Positions 10,022-20,000 of a stretch of 64,000 bases of DNA are shown here, piece after piece. Source of the stretch: Candidatus Sulfidibacterium hydrothermale (GTDB lineage Bacteria > Bacteroidota > Bacteroidia > Bacteroidales > F082). A model generated the notes under the pieces. It saw only the letters and a program-made list of their open reading frames with translations, was not told the DNA's origin and ran no database searches. The position numbers and the translations under genes were made by a program. The stretch spans positions 2,232,001-2,296,000 of the forward strand of contig NZ_CP083760.1 in the NCBI RefSeq assembly GCF_020149915.1, read 5' to 3'. Numbering within the stretch: the stretch's first letter is position 1; every line of letters starts with the position of its first letter.

Positions 10022-11068
10022 CTACCGTTTTTCCGGGCGCAGTTTGCGTACGGCAGCACCGGCCTGCCACATTTCGGAATTGTGGATTTCGTCCAGTTCC
10101 TTTTGTAATTTCTCACGATAGTCGGGCTGGCGGTTGGCTTCGATGGTAATCCGCGCTTCGTTGCCACTGGCCACGCTTTCGTACAACTCATCAAAAACGG
10201 GGGCTACCGCATCACGAAAACGGTTTTTCCAGTCGAGGGCTCCCCGCTGGGCAGTGGTGGAAGTATTGGCATACATCCAGTCCATTCCGTTTTCGCCTAC
10301 CAGCGGCAACAGGCTCTGTGTCAGCTCTTCCACGGTTTCGTTAAACGCTTCAGAAGGAGAATGACCCTTTTCGCGCAACTTATTGTACTGGGCTTCCATA
10401 ATGCCGGCAATGGCACCCATCAGCACCCCGCGTTCGCCGGTTAAATCGCTGTAAACTTCTTTTTTAAAGTCGGTTTCAAAAAGATATCCCGAACCTACGC
10501 CCACGCCGAGTGCCAGCACACGATCTTTGGCTTTGCCGGTGGCATCCTGATAAATGGCATAACTCGAATTGATTCCTTTTCCGGCAACAAAAAGTCTCCG
10601 CAGCGAGGTACCGGAACCTTTGGGCGCTACCAGAATGACATCCACATCTTCAGGCGGAACAATGCCAGTTTGTTCGCTAAAAGTAATGCCAAATCCATGT
10701 GAAAAATAGAGTGCTTTTCCGGGGGTCAGGTGTTTTTTAATCACCGGCCACATGGCAATCTGTCCGGCATCGGAAAGCAGATACTGGATAATGGTTGCTT
10801 TTTCGGCTGCCTCTTCAATGTCGAACAGGTCTTTTCCGGGCACCCAGCCGTCTTTTACCGCTTTGTCCCAGGTAGGTGAGTTTTTCCGCTGTCCGACAAT
10901 CACGTTAAAGCCATTGTCTTTCAGGTTGAGCGACTGGCCCGGTCCCTGTACGCCATAGCCAATCACGGCAATGACTTCGTCTTTTAACACTTCGCGGGCT
11001 TTTTCCAAAGGAAATTCTTCGCGGGTAACGACGTTTTCTTCCACGCCGCCAAAATTAATTTTTGCCAT
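10022..11068 (-). CDS. ilvC: Ketol-acid reductoisomerase
   Basis: Second common enzyme of valine/isoleucine synthesis. It converts 2-acetolactate (or acetohydroxybutyrate) to the 2,3-dihydroxy acid with NAD(P)H and Mg2+. At 348 residues it has class I length. The N-terminal Rossmann motif GYGVQGPGQ (37-45) is followed by the cofactor-specificity loop GQRKNS (59-64). The C-terminal knotted helical domain carries the acidic metal ligands (DLTGERG and following Glu residues). It is the last gene of the minus-strand ilvDBNC operon, 40 nt after ilvN, with the operon terminator just downstream. Confidence 0.97.
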   Translation of the reverse strand: MAKINFGGVEENVVTREEFPLEKAREVLKDEVIAVIGYGVQGPGQSLNLKDNGFNVIVGQRKNSPTWDKAVKDGWVPGKDLFDIEEAAEKATIIQYLLSDAGQIAMWPVIKKHLTPGKALYFSHGFGITFSEQTGIVPPEDVDVILVAPKGSGTSLRRLFVAGKGINSSYAIYQDATGKAKDRVLALGVGVGSGYLFETDFKKEVYSDLTGERGVLMGAIAGIMEAQYNKLREKGHSPSEAFNETVEELTQSLLPLVGENGMDWMYANTSTTAQRGALDWKNRFRDAVAPVFDELYESVASGNEARITIEANRQPDYREKLQKELDEIHNSEMWQAGAAVRKLRPEKR

Positions 11069-11108
11069 AGGTATTCTTTTTTTTTATGGTAAATGAAAAA
11101 GTTATTTA

Positions 11109-11654
11109 TTATTTCTGATTTCTGCCGGCTTCCATCTCTTCGAGATATTGAACCAGCTCTTTTATCTGCCGGGTAACGGCTACACGTCCCGAGCGGGCAA
11201 ACTGCAAAACCCCGTACGGATACAGTTTTTCAAACAGCTCGGTGGTTTCTTTTTTGTGTCCGGTACGTTCAATCACCACATATTCGGGGGTAATCTCCAG
11301 AAAATGGGCATGATTTCGCCGTACAATCTGTTCAATTTTGTTGCTCGCCATCAGTTCGTCGGTACGCACTTTATACAAAGCCACTTCTTCGTGGATGATA
11401 TCCTCGTTGGTGTGCACAAAAACTTTCAGCACATCAATGAGTTTTTCCATCTGTCCGGCTACTTTTTTAACCAGCTCATCGGTTGTAATGACCACCATGG
11501 TTATCAGATGGACCCCTTTTACCGCCGACTCGGAAGCCGTGATACTTTCAATATTGATTTGTCTTCTCGTTAAAATTACGGTAACCTGATTTAAAACCCC
11601 AATATGATTTTCCGTAAAAAGAGAAAGGGTGAATTCTTTTTTTTCTTCGGCCAT
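11109..11654 (-). CDS. ilvN: Acetolactate synthase small (regulatory) subunit
   Basis: Regulatory subunit that stabilises the large subunit and confers valine feedback inhibition. It has 181 residues with an N-terminal ACT domain (FTENHIGVLNQVTVILTRRQINIESI, about residues 9-34) and the ALS small-subunit C-terminal domain (EITPEYVVIERTGH and onwards). Only 3 nt separate it from ilvB upstream, so the two are translationally coupled in effect and probably made in stoichiometric amounts. The symbol ilvH is used equally for this family. Confidence 0.95.
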   Translation of the reverse strand: MAEEKKEFTLSLFTENHIGVLNQVTVILTRRQINIESITASESAVKGVHLITMVVITTDELVKKVAGQMEKLIDVLKVFVHTNEDIIHEEVALYKVRTDELMASNKIEQIVRRNHAHFLEITPEYVVIERTGHKKETTELFEKLYPYGVLQFARSGRVAVTRQIKELVQYLEEMEAGRNQK

Positions 11655-11657
11655 GAT

Positions 11658-13385
11658 TTATTGATTATTAGGTTCGAGAATAATTTCGGAAACCGATTTT
11701 CCCGGTTCAACCATCGGGAAGATATTACCTTCCTTTTCGATGGAAACTTCCAAAAGATAAGCTGTTTTGGATGCCAGCATTTCGTCGATGGCATCATTCA
11801 GTTCGCTGCGGTCACGCACCAGACGGGCCGGCACACCAAAGCCTTCGGCAATTTTTATAAAATCCGGATTGACCATCTCGGTAGACGCATATCTTTTGTT
11901 GTAAAACAAATCCTGCCACTGGCGGACCATTCCCAGGAAATTATTGTTGAGCAGCACCATTTTTACAGGAATCTGGTATTGCATAATCGTTCCCAGTTCC
12001 TGAATGGTCATCTGAAAACCACCGTCGCCGGCAAACAAAACCGTTTGATGCTGCGGATCGCCAATGCCGGTACCTACGGCAGCAGGCAGACCGAAACCCA
12101 TGGTACCCATTCCGCCGGAAGTAATCAGGCTGTTGGGACGGTTAAACTGATAATAACGGGCAGCTGCCATCTGATGCTGTCCTACATCAGTGACCACATT
12201 GGCCTGTCCGTTGGTTTTTTCGGAAACCAGCCGGACCACCTCACCCATTCTGATTTTTCCGTTGGCAGGACGCGTTTCGCGGTTAACCACCTTTTCAATC
12301 TCTTTCTGTTCGAGCTTGCGGAAACTATTGAGCCATTCGGGATAGCTGTTTTCATGAACAAGCGGAAGCAACTGGTTTAAAGCTTCTTTGGCATCGGCAT
12401 GAATTTCTACATCCACCTGCACATTTTTATTGATTTCGGCTTTATCGATTTCAATGTGAATGATCTTTGCTTTTTTGGCATATTCCGAAAGCTTTCCGGT
12501 TACCCGGTCGTCAAAACGCATTCCGACAGCAATCAACAAATCGGCTTCGTTGGTATTGACGTTGGAACTGTAACTGCCGTGCATACCGAGGAATCCTACA
12601 AACTGCGGATGATTTGACGGAAAAGAAGACAACCCGAGCAAAGTGGTAGCCACCGGAATACCTGTTTTTTCGGCCAGCTGCATCAGTTCTTTTTCGGCTT
12701 TGGCAATTAAAACTCCGTGACCGGAAAGAATCATCGGGCGTTGTGCCTGATTTATCAAATCGGCAGCAGCCTGAACCACATCCTTCTGAGGACGGGCCAT
12801 ATTGGGATTATAACTACGAATCCAGGTGCATTTTTCGTAATAAAAATCAACCGTATCCAGCAAAGCATCTTTGGTAATGTCAATCAACACCGGGCCCGGT
12901 CGTCCCGTACCGGCAATGTAAAATGCTTTGGCCATCACTTCAGGAATTTCTTCCGCTTTGCGGATTTGATAATTCCATTTAGTAACGGGTGTGGAAATTC
13001 CCAGGATATCTGTTTCCTGAAAAGCTGCACTTCCAATCAGGTTGGAAACCACCTGTGCCGTAACAAACACTACCGGAACCGAATCAAGATAAGCATTGGC
13101 AATACCGGTAACCAGGTTGGTAGCTCCCGGCCCGGAAGTGGCAAAACACACGGCGGTTTTTTCGGTCACCTGTGCATAAGCCTGGGCAGCATGGGCAGCT
13201 CCCTGTTCGTGCCGGGTAAGAATATGCCTGATGGTTTTATCTTTTTCTTTTTCCATCAGTTCATCATAAATAGGCATGATGGCTCCGCCCGGATAACCGA
13301 AAATGGTATCCACGCCCTCTTCAAGCAGCGACTGCACCACTGCCCGGGCACCTATCATCGATTCTGTTTTTTTCTTTTCTTCCAT
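11658..13385 (-). CDS. ilvB: Acetolactate synthase large (catalytic) subunit
   Basis: ThDP/FAD-dependent enzyme that joins two pyruvates (or pyruvate and 2-ketobutyrate), the first common step to valine, leucine and isoleucine. It has 575 residues in three ThDP-family domains. The catalytic Glu60 lies in [14 protein letters not shown]. The ThDP/Mg-binding motif GDGGFQ...LLNNNFLGM lies in the C-terminal third. The N-terminal [11 protein letters not shown] is typical of acetohydroxyacid synthases rather than pyruvate oxidases. It sits 36 nt after ilvD and 3 nt before ilvN. Confidence 0.96.
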   Translation of the reverse strand: MEEKKKTESMIGARAVVQSLLEEGVDTIFGYPGGAIMPIYDELMEKEKDKTIRHILTRHEQGAAHAAQAYAQVTEKTAVCFATSGPGATNLVTGIANAYLDSVPVVFVTAQVVSNLIGSAAFQETDILGISTPVTKWNYQIRKAEEIPEVMAKAFYIAGTGRPGPVLIDITKDALLDTVDFYYEKCTWIRSYNPNMARPQKDVVQAAADLINQAQRPMILSGHGVLIAKAEKELMQLAEKTGIPVATTLLGLSSFPSNHPQFVGFLGMHGSYSSNVNTNEADLLIAVGMRFDDRVTGKLSEYAKKAKIIHIEIDKAEINKNVQVDVEIHADAKEALNQLLPLVHENSYPEWLNSFRKLEQKEIEKVVNRETRPANGKIRMGEVVRLVSEKTNGQANVVTDVGQHQMAAARYYQFNRPNSLITSGGMGTMGFGLPAAVGTGIGDPQHQTVLFAGDGGFQMTIQELGTIMQYQIPVKMVLLNNNFLGMVRQWQDLFYNKRYASTEMVNPDFIKIAEGFGVPARLVRDRSELNDAIDEMLASKTAYLLEVSIEKEGNIFPMVEPGKSVSEIILEPNNQ

Positions 13386-13421
13386 AGGAAATTAATTATC
13401 AGGATTAAACTATTTACTTAT

Positions 13422-15248
13422 TTAAATTAACCGGACGGCTCCCTTGTCGGCCGAGCTGACCAAACGGGCATAAGCCTTTAAAGAAGCGGGGATATTCCGG
13501 TTTCTGTGCAACGGGGTATAAGCCGCATCGCCACGGACGAGTTGTTTTTGTTTTCTCTTTTCCAGTTCTTCGTCCGAAACACACAAATGAATCTTCCGGG
13601 CAGCGATATCAAATTCAATAACATCCCCATCTTCGATCAGGGCAATCTCGCCGCCGGCCGCTGCTTCCGGTGAAATGTGGCCTATCGACAGCCCGGATGT
13701 CCCGCCCGAAAACCGGCCATCGGTAATCAGTGCACAATCTTTATCCAGCAACTTCGATTTCAGGTAAGAGGTGGGATAAAGCATCTCCTGCATGCCGGGG
13801 CCGCCTTTGGGACCTTCATAACGAATGACCACCACATCGCCTTTTTCCACTTTTCCGGTAAGAATACCTTCAACAGCTTCTTCCTGCGACTCAAAAACCT
13901 TGGCCTTTCCCGAAAAGGTAAACATGGAAGGAACTACACCTGCCGTTTTCACAATACACCCCGAACGGGCAATGTTTCCAAACAGAACAGCCAGTCCGCC
14001 ATCCTGATTATAAGCATGTTTCACATCGCGGATACATCCGTTTTCGCGATCCAGATCCAGGGTTTTAAAATGATTGTTTTGGGAAGCCATGCGCAGGTTC
14101 CGTACAAAAGCCGGGGCACTCGAATAAATTTCATCGGCTTCGGCAACGTGTGTATCCCGGTTGATATCATATTTTTCAATGGCCGTTTTTACATCGCCGG
14201 TATCCACCCTTTTTACGGAAATATCCAGCAAACCGGCTTTGTCCAACTCGCCCATAATGCCAATTACACCACCGGCACGGTTTACATCCTGCATGTGGTA
14301 ATGCGAACTGGGTGAAACCTTACACAGGTTAGGGATTTTACGCGATAAAGCGTCAATATCTTTCATGGAAAAATCCACCTGGGCTTCATGGGCAATAGCC
14401 AACAAGTGCAATACCGTATTGGTGGAACCGCCCATGGCAATATCCACCGACATGGCATTCACAAAAGCTTCGCGTGTAGCAATGGATCGCGGCAAAACAC
14501 TATCATCGCCGTCGCGGTAATAACGGAAAGTATTTTCCACTATCAGCTTGGCTGCTTTTTTCAGCATCACCTCGCGGTTTACGTGTGTGGCCACTACCGT
14601 TCCGTTACCAGGCAAAGCCAGTCCGAGTGCTTCGTTCAGGCAGTTCATCGAGTTGGCCGTAAACATTCCGGAACAGGAACCGCACGTGGGACAGGCTATT
14701 TTTTCCACCTCCGCCAGTTCTTCGTCGCTGACCGATTCATCAGCCGCCAGCACCATGGCGTCCACTAAATCGTAATTTTTCCCTTTGAGCGAGCCGGCTT
14801 CCATGGGGCCGCCCGAAACAAAAACCGTCGGGATGTTCAGGCGCATGGCAGCCATCATCATACCGGGTGTAATTTTATCGCAGTTGCTGATGCAAATCAT
14901 GGCATCCACGGTATGAGCGTTACACACATATTCCACACTGTCGGCAATCAAATCGCGCGACGGCAAAGAATACAGCATCCCGGAATGTCCCATGGCAATC
15001 CCGTCGTCGATGGCAATGGTGTTAAACTCGGCTGCAAAACATCCCTCGGCTTCAATCAGCTTTTTTATCTGCTGACCGGCCTCATGCAGGTGTACATGCC
15101 CCGGAACAAACTGTGAAAAAGAATTCACAATGGCAATAACAGGTTTTTTAAACTGGCTTTCCTGCATGCCGTTGGCGCGCCAGAGACTTCTTGCTCCAGC
15201 CATGTTTCTTCCCGAAGTGGAAGTTAAACTTCTTAACGGATAGCCCAT
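13422..15248 (-). CDS. ilvD: Dihydroxy-acid dehydratase
   Basis: Iron-sulfur enzyme that dehydrates 2,3-dihydroxy-isovalerate or -methylvalerate to the 2-keto acid. It has 608 residues, within the usual range. Visible ligands are Cys123 in SNCDK and the cluster CPTCGSCSG (Cys186, Cys189, Cys192). Asp82 lies in the IDDG metal site, and GRFSGGTSG occurs near the C-terminus. It is the first structural gene of the operon. Its ATG is only 16 nt past the T-tract of a leader terminator, so readthrough at that terminator governs the whole ilvDBNC operon. Confidence 0.96.
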   Translation of the reverse strand: MGYPLRSLTSTSGRNMAGARSLWRANGMQESQFKKPVIAIVNSFSQFVPGHVHLHEAGQQIKKLIEAEGCFAAEFNTIAIDDGIAMGHSGMLYSLPSRDLIADSVEYVCNAHTVDAMICISNCDKITPGMMMAAMRLNIPTVFVSGGPMEAGSLKGKNYDLVDAMVLAADESVSDEELAEVEKIACPTCGSCSGMFTANSMNCLNEALGLALPGNGTVVATHVNREVMLKKAAKLIVENTFRYYRDGDDSVLPRSIATREAFVNAMSVDIAMGGSTNTVLHLLAIAHEAQVDFSMKDIDALSRKIPNLCKVSPSSHYHMQDVNRAGGVIGIMGELDKAGLLDISVKRVDTGDVKTAIEKYDINRDTHVAEADEIYSSAPAFVRNLRMASQNNHFKTLDLDRENGCIRDVKHAYNQDGGLAVLFGNIARSGCIVKTAGVVPSMFTFSGKAKVFESQEEAVEGILTGKVEKGDVVVIRYEGPKGGPGMQEMLYPTSYLKSKLLDKDCALITDGRFSGGTSGLSIGHISPEAAAGGEIALIEDGDVIEFDIAARKIHLCVSDEELEKRKQKQLVRGDAAYTPLHRNRNIPASLKAYARLVSSADKGAVRLI

Positions 15249-15264
15249 AATTTTTTGTTTTATT

Positions 15265-15300
15265 AAAAAAAAAGCTCCCCGGTTTTATTACCGGAGAGCT
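15265..15300 (-). terminator. Leader (attenuator) terminator of the ilv operon
   Basis: On the minus strand: AGCTCTCCGG, 8-nt loop, CCGGGGAGCT (10 pairs, one G-U), then eight Ts, ending 16 nt before the ilvD ATG. Its position between leader peptide and first gene makes it a regulated rather than an end-of-operon terminator. Confidence 0.85.
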
Positions 15301-15340
15301 TCATACATTTTGTTTTTATTGTGTCGTACGGGTCTCCGGC

Positions 15341-15406
15341 CTATGGTGAAATGACCACAAGCAGAAGGACAATAATAATGTGAATATTACTAAAAACCCG
15401 TTTCAT
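15341..15406 (-). CDS. ilv operon leader peptide
   Basis: A 21-codon open frame (ATG to TAG) of which residues 8-19 read IHIIIVLLLVVI: five Ile, three Val and three Leu out of twelve. This is the composition expected of an attenuator leader peptide sensing charged tRNA-Ile, -Val and -Leu, the end products of the downstream ilvDBNC genes. The stop codon directly precedes the antiterminator segment. No product function is expected beyond ribosome stalling. It is too short for routine gene callers. Confidence 0.8.
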   Translation of the reverse strand: MKRVFSNIHIIIVLLLVVISP

Positions 15407-15429
15407 TTTTTATCATGATTTCAACGGGG

Positions 15430-15459
15430 TAAAAATAGAAACTATTTGAAAAAGTCAAG
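15430..15459 (-). promoter_or_regulatory. Probable promoter of the ilv operon
   Basis: On the minus strand a TTG (15456-15458) is followed after 18 nt by TATTTTTA, one mismatch from TAnnTTTG, 24 nt upstream of the leader-peptide ATG. Confidence 0.4.
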
Positions 15460-15731
15460 CTCTTCGATAAATTTTTTAACAACAAAATAGTTTCAATGGT
15501 TTTTACCAAAAGCAGAACATCCACATACAGCACTAATTATCAACGCCATACGCACAACGTATTAAACCTGAAAAAAAACATCATATTACAGAGAAAAACA
15601 AAATACATCTTTTGTGCAAACGATTGATACGGACAAAAATGGAAGGGAAAAATAAAATTTCCGGCCATAAAATATTTCTTTTTACATTCGTCATAGCAAA
15701 AGGTTAAATTTTCGCGTAAAAAAACGATTCC
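15460..15731. other. Intergenic region between ilv leader and AraC-type gene
   Basis: AT-rich stretch without a convincing open frame, hairpin or RNA gene. It presumably holds the promoter of the AraC-type regulator; TTAAATTTTC near 15705 is only a poor match to the -7 box. Confidence 0.4.
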
Positions 15732-16895
15732 ATGCAGGTATTACAAGACATGATTCATTTTACTCCGTTTTATGTTACCTTTTTCTGGGGAATTGTTTTT
15801 TTACTCAATCCGTATCATAAAAACCGTGCCCGTTACGGATTGGGAATATTTATGCTTGCCGCTGCCGCTGTTTACCTGACCCATGCGGTTTTTTTCACAC
15901 ATAATTATTCCTTTTATCTAAAGATCGACGGTTTGTACATGTTTGCCGATTTGCTGGTTTATCCGTTGTACTACTTTTATATCAGGCTGCTGACAAAAGA
16001 TTTAAAGTTCAGGAAATGTTATATCTGGCACATCCTTCCGGCATTGCTGCTGGCTGTTGCTTTTGAATGGGCAAGCATAAAGACATCTGCAGAAGGACAT
16101 AAAATTTACCTGCACAGCGTTTTGCTGAACCATACTTTCCCGGCAAAGATCACTGAGCCATCCTTAAGGTGGATGGTACGCCTTTATTTTGCCAGTCGCG
16201 TTGTTTTTGGAATACAGTCTCTCGTATATTTAATTTTAAGTATTCGTCTTATCCGAAAATATCACCGGCGGATTGCCAATTTTTACTCCAACCTGCAGGG
16301 CCACAAACTGGCCTGGCTTGAATTATTAACCATTACGCTGATTGTTGCCGCCATATCCAGTTTTCTGTTGAATATTCTCGGCCGCCACTTTTTCGAGCAG
16401 AAAAACCTGGTACTGATCCCGTCGCTTATTTTCAGCACCCTGCTTTTTATTATCGGTTTTCTCGGCAACAAGCAAAACCAGACCATTGCCCATGTCATAC
16501 AAGACGAAAACAGGGATGATCAGCTTTTTGAAAAGCCCGTCAGCAGTATTCTACTGAAAGAAAAGCTGCAGGAACTTATGGAAAACGAAAGGCCCTACCT
16601 GAATCCGCAACTGCGCATTACCGACCTGAGCAACCGGCTTTTTACCAATCGCACCTATCTGTCGAAACTCATCAACTCGGAATTCAAAATGAGCTTCAAC
16701 GATTTTGTTAACCGTTACCGGGTTGAATATGCTAAAGATCTGTTGGCTCAGGATAAAGAAGCGCACTATTCGTTAAACTATTTTTCCGAACAGGCCGGAT
16801 TTGGATCGCTGAGTTCGTTTTTGCGGGCTTTTAAACAACAAGAAGGGGAAACCGCCGGTATGTACCGACGGAAGTTGATAAAAAAAACAGATTAG
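15732..16895 (+). CDS. Membrane-anchored AraC-family transcriptional regulator
   Basis: A 387-residue protein with about seven hydrophobic segments in the first ~245 residues (for example FYVTFFWGIVFLLNP, FMLAAAAVYLTHAVFF, LLTITLIVAAISSFLLNILG), then a cytoplasmic linker and a C-terminal AraC-type double helix-turn-helix at about residues 295-383. Within it, ITDLSNRLFTNRTYLSKLIN is the first HTH and SLNYFSEQAGFGSLSSFLRAFKQ the second. This 7TM-plus-AraC layout is common in Bacteroidota. The signal sensed is unknown. It lies upstream of, and on the same strand as, the two giant T9SS cargo genes, so control of them is possible but only inferred. Confidence 0.85.
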   Translation: MQVLQDMIHFTPFYVTFFWGIVFLLNPYHKNRARYGLGIFMLAAAAVYLTHAVFFTHNYSFYLKIDGLYMFADLLVYPLYYFYIRLLTKDLKFRKCYIWHILPALLLAVAFEWASIKTSAEGHKIYLHSVLLNHTFPAKITEPSLRWMVRLYFASRVVFGIQSLVYLILSIRLIRKYHRRIANFYSNLQGHKLAWLELLTITLIVAAISSFLLNILGRHFFEQKNLVLIPSLIFSTLLFIIGFLGNKQNQTIAHVIQDENRDDQLFEKPVSSILLKEKLQELMENERPYLNPQLRITDLSNRLFTNRTYLSKLINSEFKMSFNDFVNRYRVEYAKDLLAQDKEAHYSLNYFSEQAGFGSLSSFLRAFKQQEGETAGMYRRKLIKKTD

Positions 16896-17016
16896 CAACC
16901 TCTTTCCCAAAAATTTCTTTTTTGTCATAAAAACCCTTTTCTGCTTCATTTCACATGAATTTTACGATATGAATACTATTCGTACAATATGACAATTCCT
17001 TGTACCCATAGTATCT

Positions 17017-17024
17017 TATTTTTG
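17017..17024 (+). promoter_or_regulatory. -7 promoter box
   Basis: TATTTTTG (TAnnTTTG) 40 nt before the ATG of the first propeller-like T9SS gene. The only nearby TTG is spaced 14 nt, too short, so the upstream element is uncertain. Confidence 0.4.
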
Positions 17025-17064
17025 ATAAAAATCCCGGAGAAGTACGAACCAAAAAAATAACCTA

Positions 17065-20000
17065 ATGGAAAACAGACCTTTACACAAAAAAAGAAAACCG
17101 TTTATCCCATTCTCAATTTATTTACTGTTTTTTATACTCGGATTGGGCAATTTTTTCACTGCCAAAGCACAAACGCCCATTGATTCTTTAATTTTTGCCA
17201 CTGACGGAACGGTTGAATCCACAGTTATTTCCGGTGATTATCTCTACCTGGGTGGAGATTTTACCCATATCGGAGAAAAAACCGGACCGATAGCTTTTTT
17301 TCTGAACGGCTCCAATACTCCGGAAAAAGGCATGCCTATTGTAGGTGATATCCGTCCTTACTGGATGTCTGATCAGGTTTATACTGTTTTGCCTGATGAC
17401 AATGGCGGATGGTTTATTGCGGGGAAATTTAGTCTGATCAATAACCGGGAACATAACATTTTCGCCCATATTCTGAAAGACAAAAGCATTGATCCGCTAT
17501 GGGATTTAAAATGGGAATCCGATAAACAGATCAATGTGATGAAATATGATGGTGACTATATATATCTCGCCGGAGACATGTCCATAAAAGACAGCCAGGG
17601 CAACTTACACGAATATGTTTGTCGCATCAACCGGAAAACACGGGAGGTGGACCCCGAATGGAATCCGGACCTGAAAGATGCCGACGAAGTGGAAAAAATG
17701 GAAATCGGAAAAGATTGGGTATATCTTGCCGGCTGGATCGGAAAAGTGGAAGGCTTTTGGCAGGATGCCATGGTAGTAGTGGATAAAAATACCGGAAAAA
17801 GAATCGCTTTTCCCACCGCCAGCTCCATAACCGCTTTAAAACTCATGGGCGATACACTTCTGGCCGGCCAGCCCAATTTATATTGGAGCAAATATCCGGA
17901 TGGATTTGGCTACATTGCCAAAGGCATTGTTGGCTTGGACGAACAAAACGACAAGCCGGTTCAGGCCGACGCCCCGGAAGGATACTTTTACCATTCCATT
18001 CCTGACGGAAACGGTGGTTGGTATGTAGCCGGACGATACAATGAAAATGACGGTTTTTTTCATCTCGATAAAGATTTACAGGAAATTGAAACATTCAAAC
18101 AAGACAACCTGACCTATTCATCTCCTTACACCCGGCTACTTCTTTATAACAATGCTTTATTTATAGGAACTAAAAGCGATATTAGTTTAAATGAAAAAAC
18201 CTATCGTTACTTGTTTAAACTGGATGCTACTACAGGGGAAATGGATACCAGTTTCCGTCCCTTACCCAATGCCCAAATTTATTCTCTGGCACAATGGGGA
18301 GATACCCTGATCGTTGGAGGAAAATTTGATACCATTGCCGGAGAATACCGTCCCGGGCTGGCCGCTATTGACCTGAAAACAGGCGCCCTGCTTCCCTGGA
18401 AACCCGATATTCATCTCAGCAATTTCGATGCAGGATACACCGGAGGAGAAAGAGCTATTCAGGCTATGACCATTAAAAACGATACACTCTACATTGGCGG
18501 AATTTTTCAAATTTCTACTCCTACGCTTGACAGCAATGCCCGTGGCATCTACGGACTGGCACGCTACAACCTAAAAACCGGAGAACTGGATACCACCTTT
18601 CATATTCATACCAGTTATTTTGATCAACCCACCATTACCGGGATGGATTTTCTGAACAATGACCTGTATGTTGTGGGGATTTTCGATATAAAAACACCTT
18701 CCGGAGAAGAAATCGAGAACACAGCCATTTTTAATATTGCCAAAAGGCAATTATCACCCGTAAATACCGGTTTTCTTTTCTCTCATTCAGATTCCTTTTC
18801 TATCCCACAAATTCTTATCCAAAACGGCATCATCTACATGTGGGGAATAAGCGCAACAGACAATTCCACCGGGGAAAAACGATCTTATTTCATTAGTTTG
18901 AAAGCATCGGACCATCAATTTACCTCCTGGAATCCTCTGCCTAATTACCGGGTACACAGTTTTTCCTTCAGCAATGATAAAATCCTGATGTCGGGAAATT
19001 TCTATTTCCTGAAAAGCTATCCGGATAATTTTGTGGGAATTACTATTCCAAACGGCAACTATGTTCAGTTTCCCGATTTGGAATCAGCCTATACCCTCGC
19101 TCTTTCCCCAAAATATATTTTTATCGGGGGTGATTTTAAATGGTATAATGACAGCAGTGTAAACGGACTGGTCCGGCTCAAACGGAAAGACCTGAGCTTC
19201 ACTTCCTTTCCACATCATATTTTGTCTGATCAAAAACCCATCGCAATAAACAGCATAGTACTGGGTGACAGCGGATTATATGTTACAGGATATTCTGCGT
19301 TTAATCTTGTAAATGGTAATTACCGACAAAATATTTGTCTGCTGGACCCGGAAACTGCCGAACTAAAGAACTGGCAGCCACCGACAGCCGATGACAAACC
19401 GGAACGTGTTTTCTGTTTCGGTAACAATGTAGTAGTTGCCGGAGGATTTGGTCTCATGCCTTCATGGGAACGTAACGGAGCCGCTAAAATCAATCTGAAG
19501 ACCTCTTCGGTAACCGACTGGAATATGAACATTCCAGGTTATATTCACATATATAAAATTATCGTGGCCGGTGATACCGTGTATGTAGGAGGTGATGACA
19601 TTGACGAAATCAACGGAAAAGATGCCAGCGAATTGTCAGCCGTCAGCGCATCATCCGCCACCCTGATTTCCGGTTTCAAACCATCCATCCTTACGGACGG
19701 ATACGGAGACAGCGAAATCACCGCCATGGCCAAATACGGAAATGCCTTATATGCTGCCGGTGAATTCTTTTCTGTAAACGGGAAAACCCATCATTGTATC
19801 GTAAAACTCGACGCATCCACCGGTGAAGTACAAAATTGGGATCCCAAACTTTATGAAGGGTGGAATCCGATATACTGCATTCTTCCTACCGACACCGCAG
19901 TCTACATTGGCGGAAAAGAAATTAACACGGAAAACAACAACGATGTAAAAAGCTGGCTAATTAAAGTAGACACTGACAGCGGAAATCTAAAGAAGATCTA

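Larger units (their letters stand above)
15265..15406 (-). promoter_or_regulatory. ilv transcription attenuator (leader RNA)
   Basis: Three mutually exclusive segments can be read on the minus strand. Just after the leader stop codon, CCGGAGACC (15331-15339) contains CCGGAGA, an exact complement of TCTCCGG in the 5' arm of the terminator, giving an antiterminator. The same segment's GACC can pair with GGTC inside the leader coding region (15353-15356), giving a weaker protector hairpin. Ribosome stalling at Ile/Val/Leu codons would cover the protector arm, favour the antiterminator and allow ilvDBNC expression. The pairings are seen in the sequence; the mechanism follows the known ilv attenuators of enterobacteria. 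Confidence 0.75.

Noticed and set aside
11604-12380. Open frame antisense to ilvB (258 codons), and similar ones antisense to ilvD and the FGGY gene
   Set aside because: They lie wholly inside conserved enzyme genes on the other strand and have no recognisable domain.
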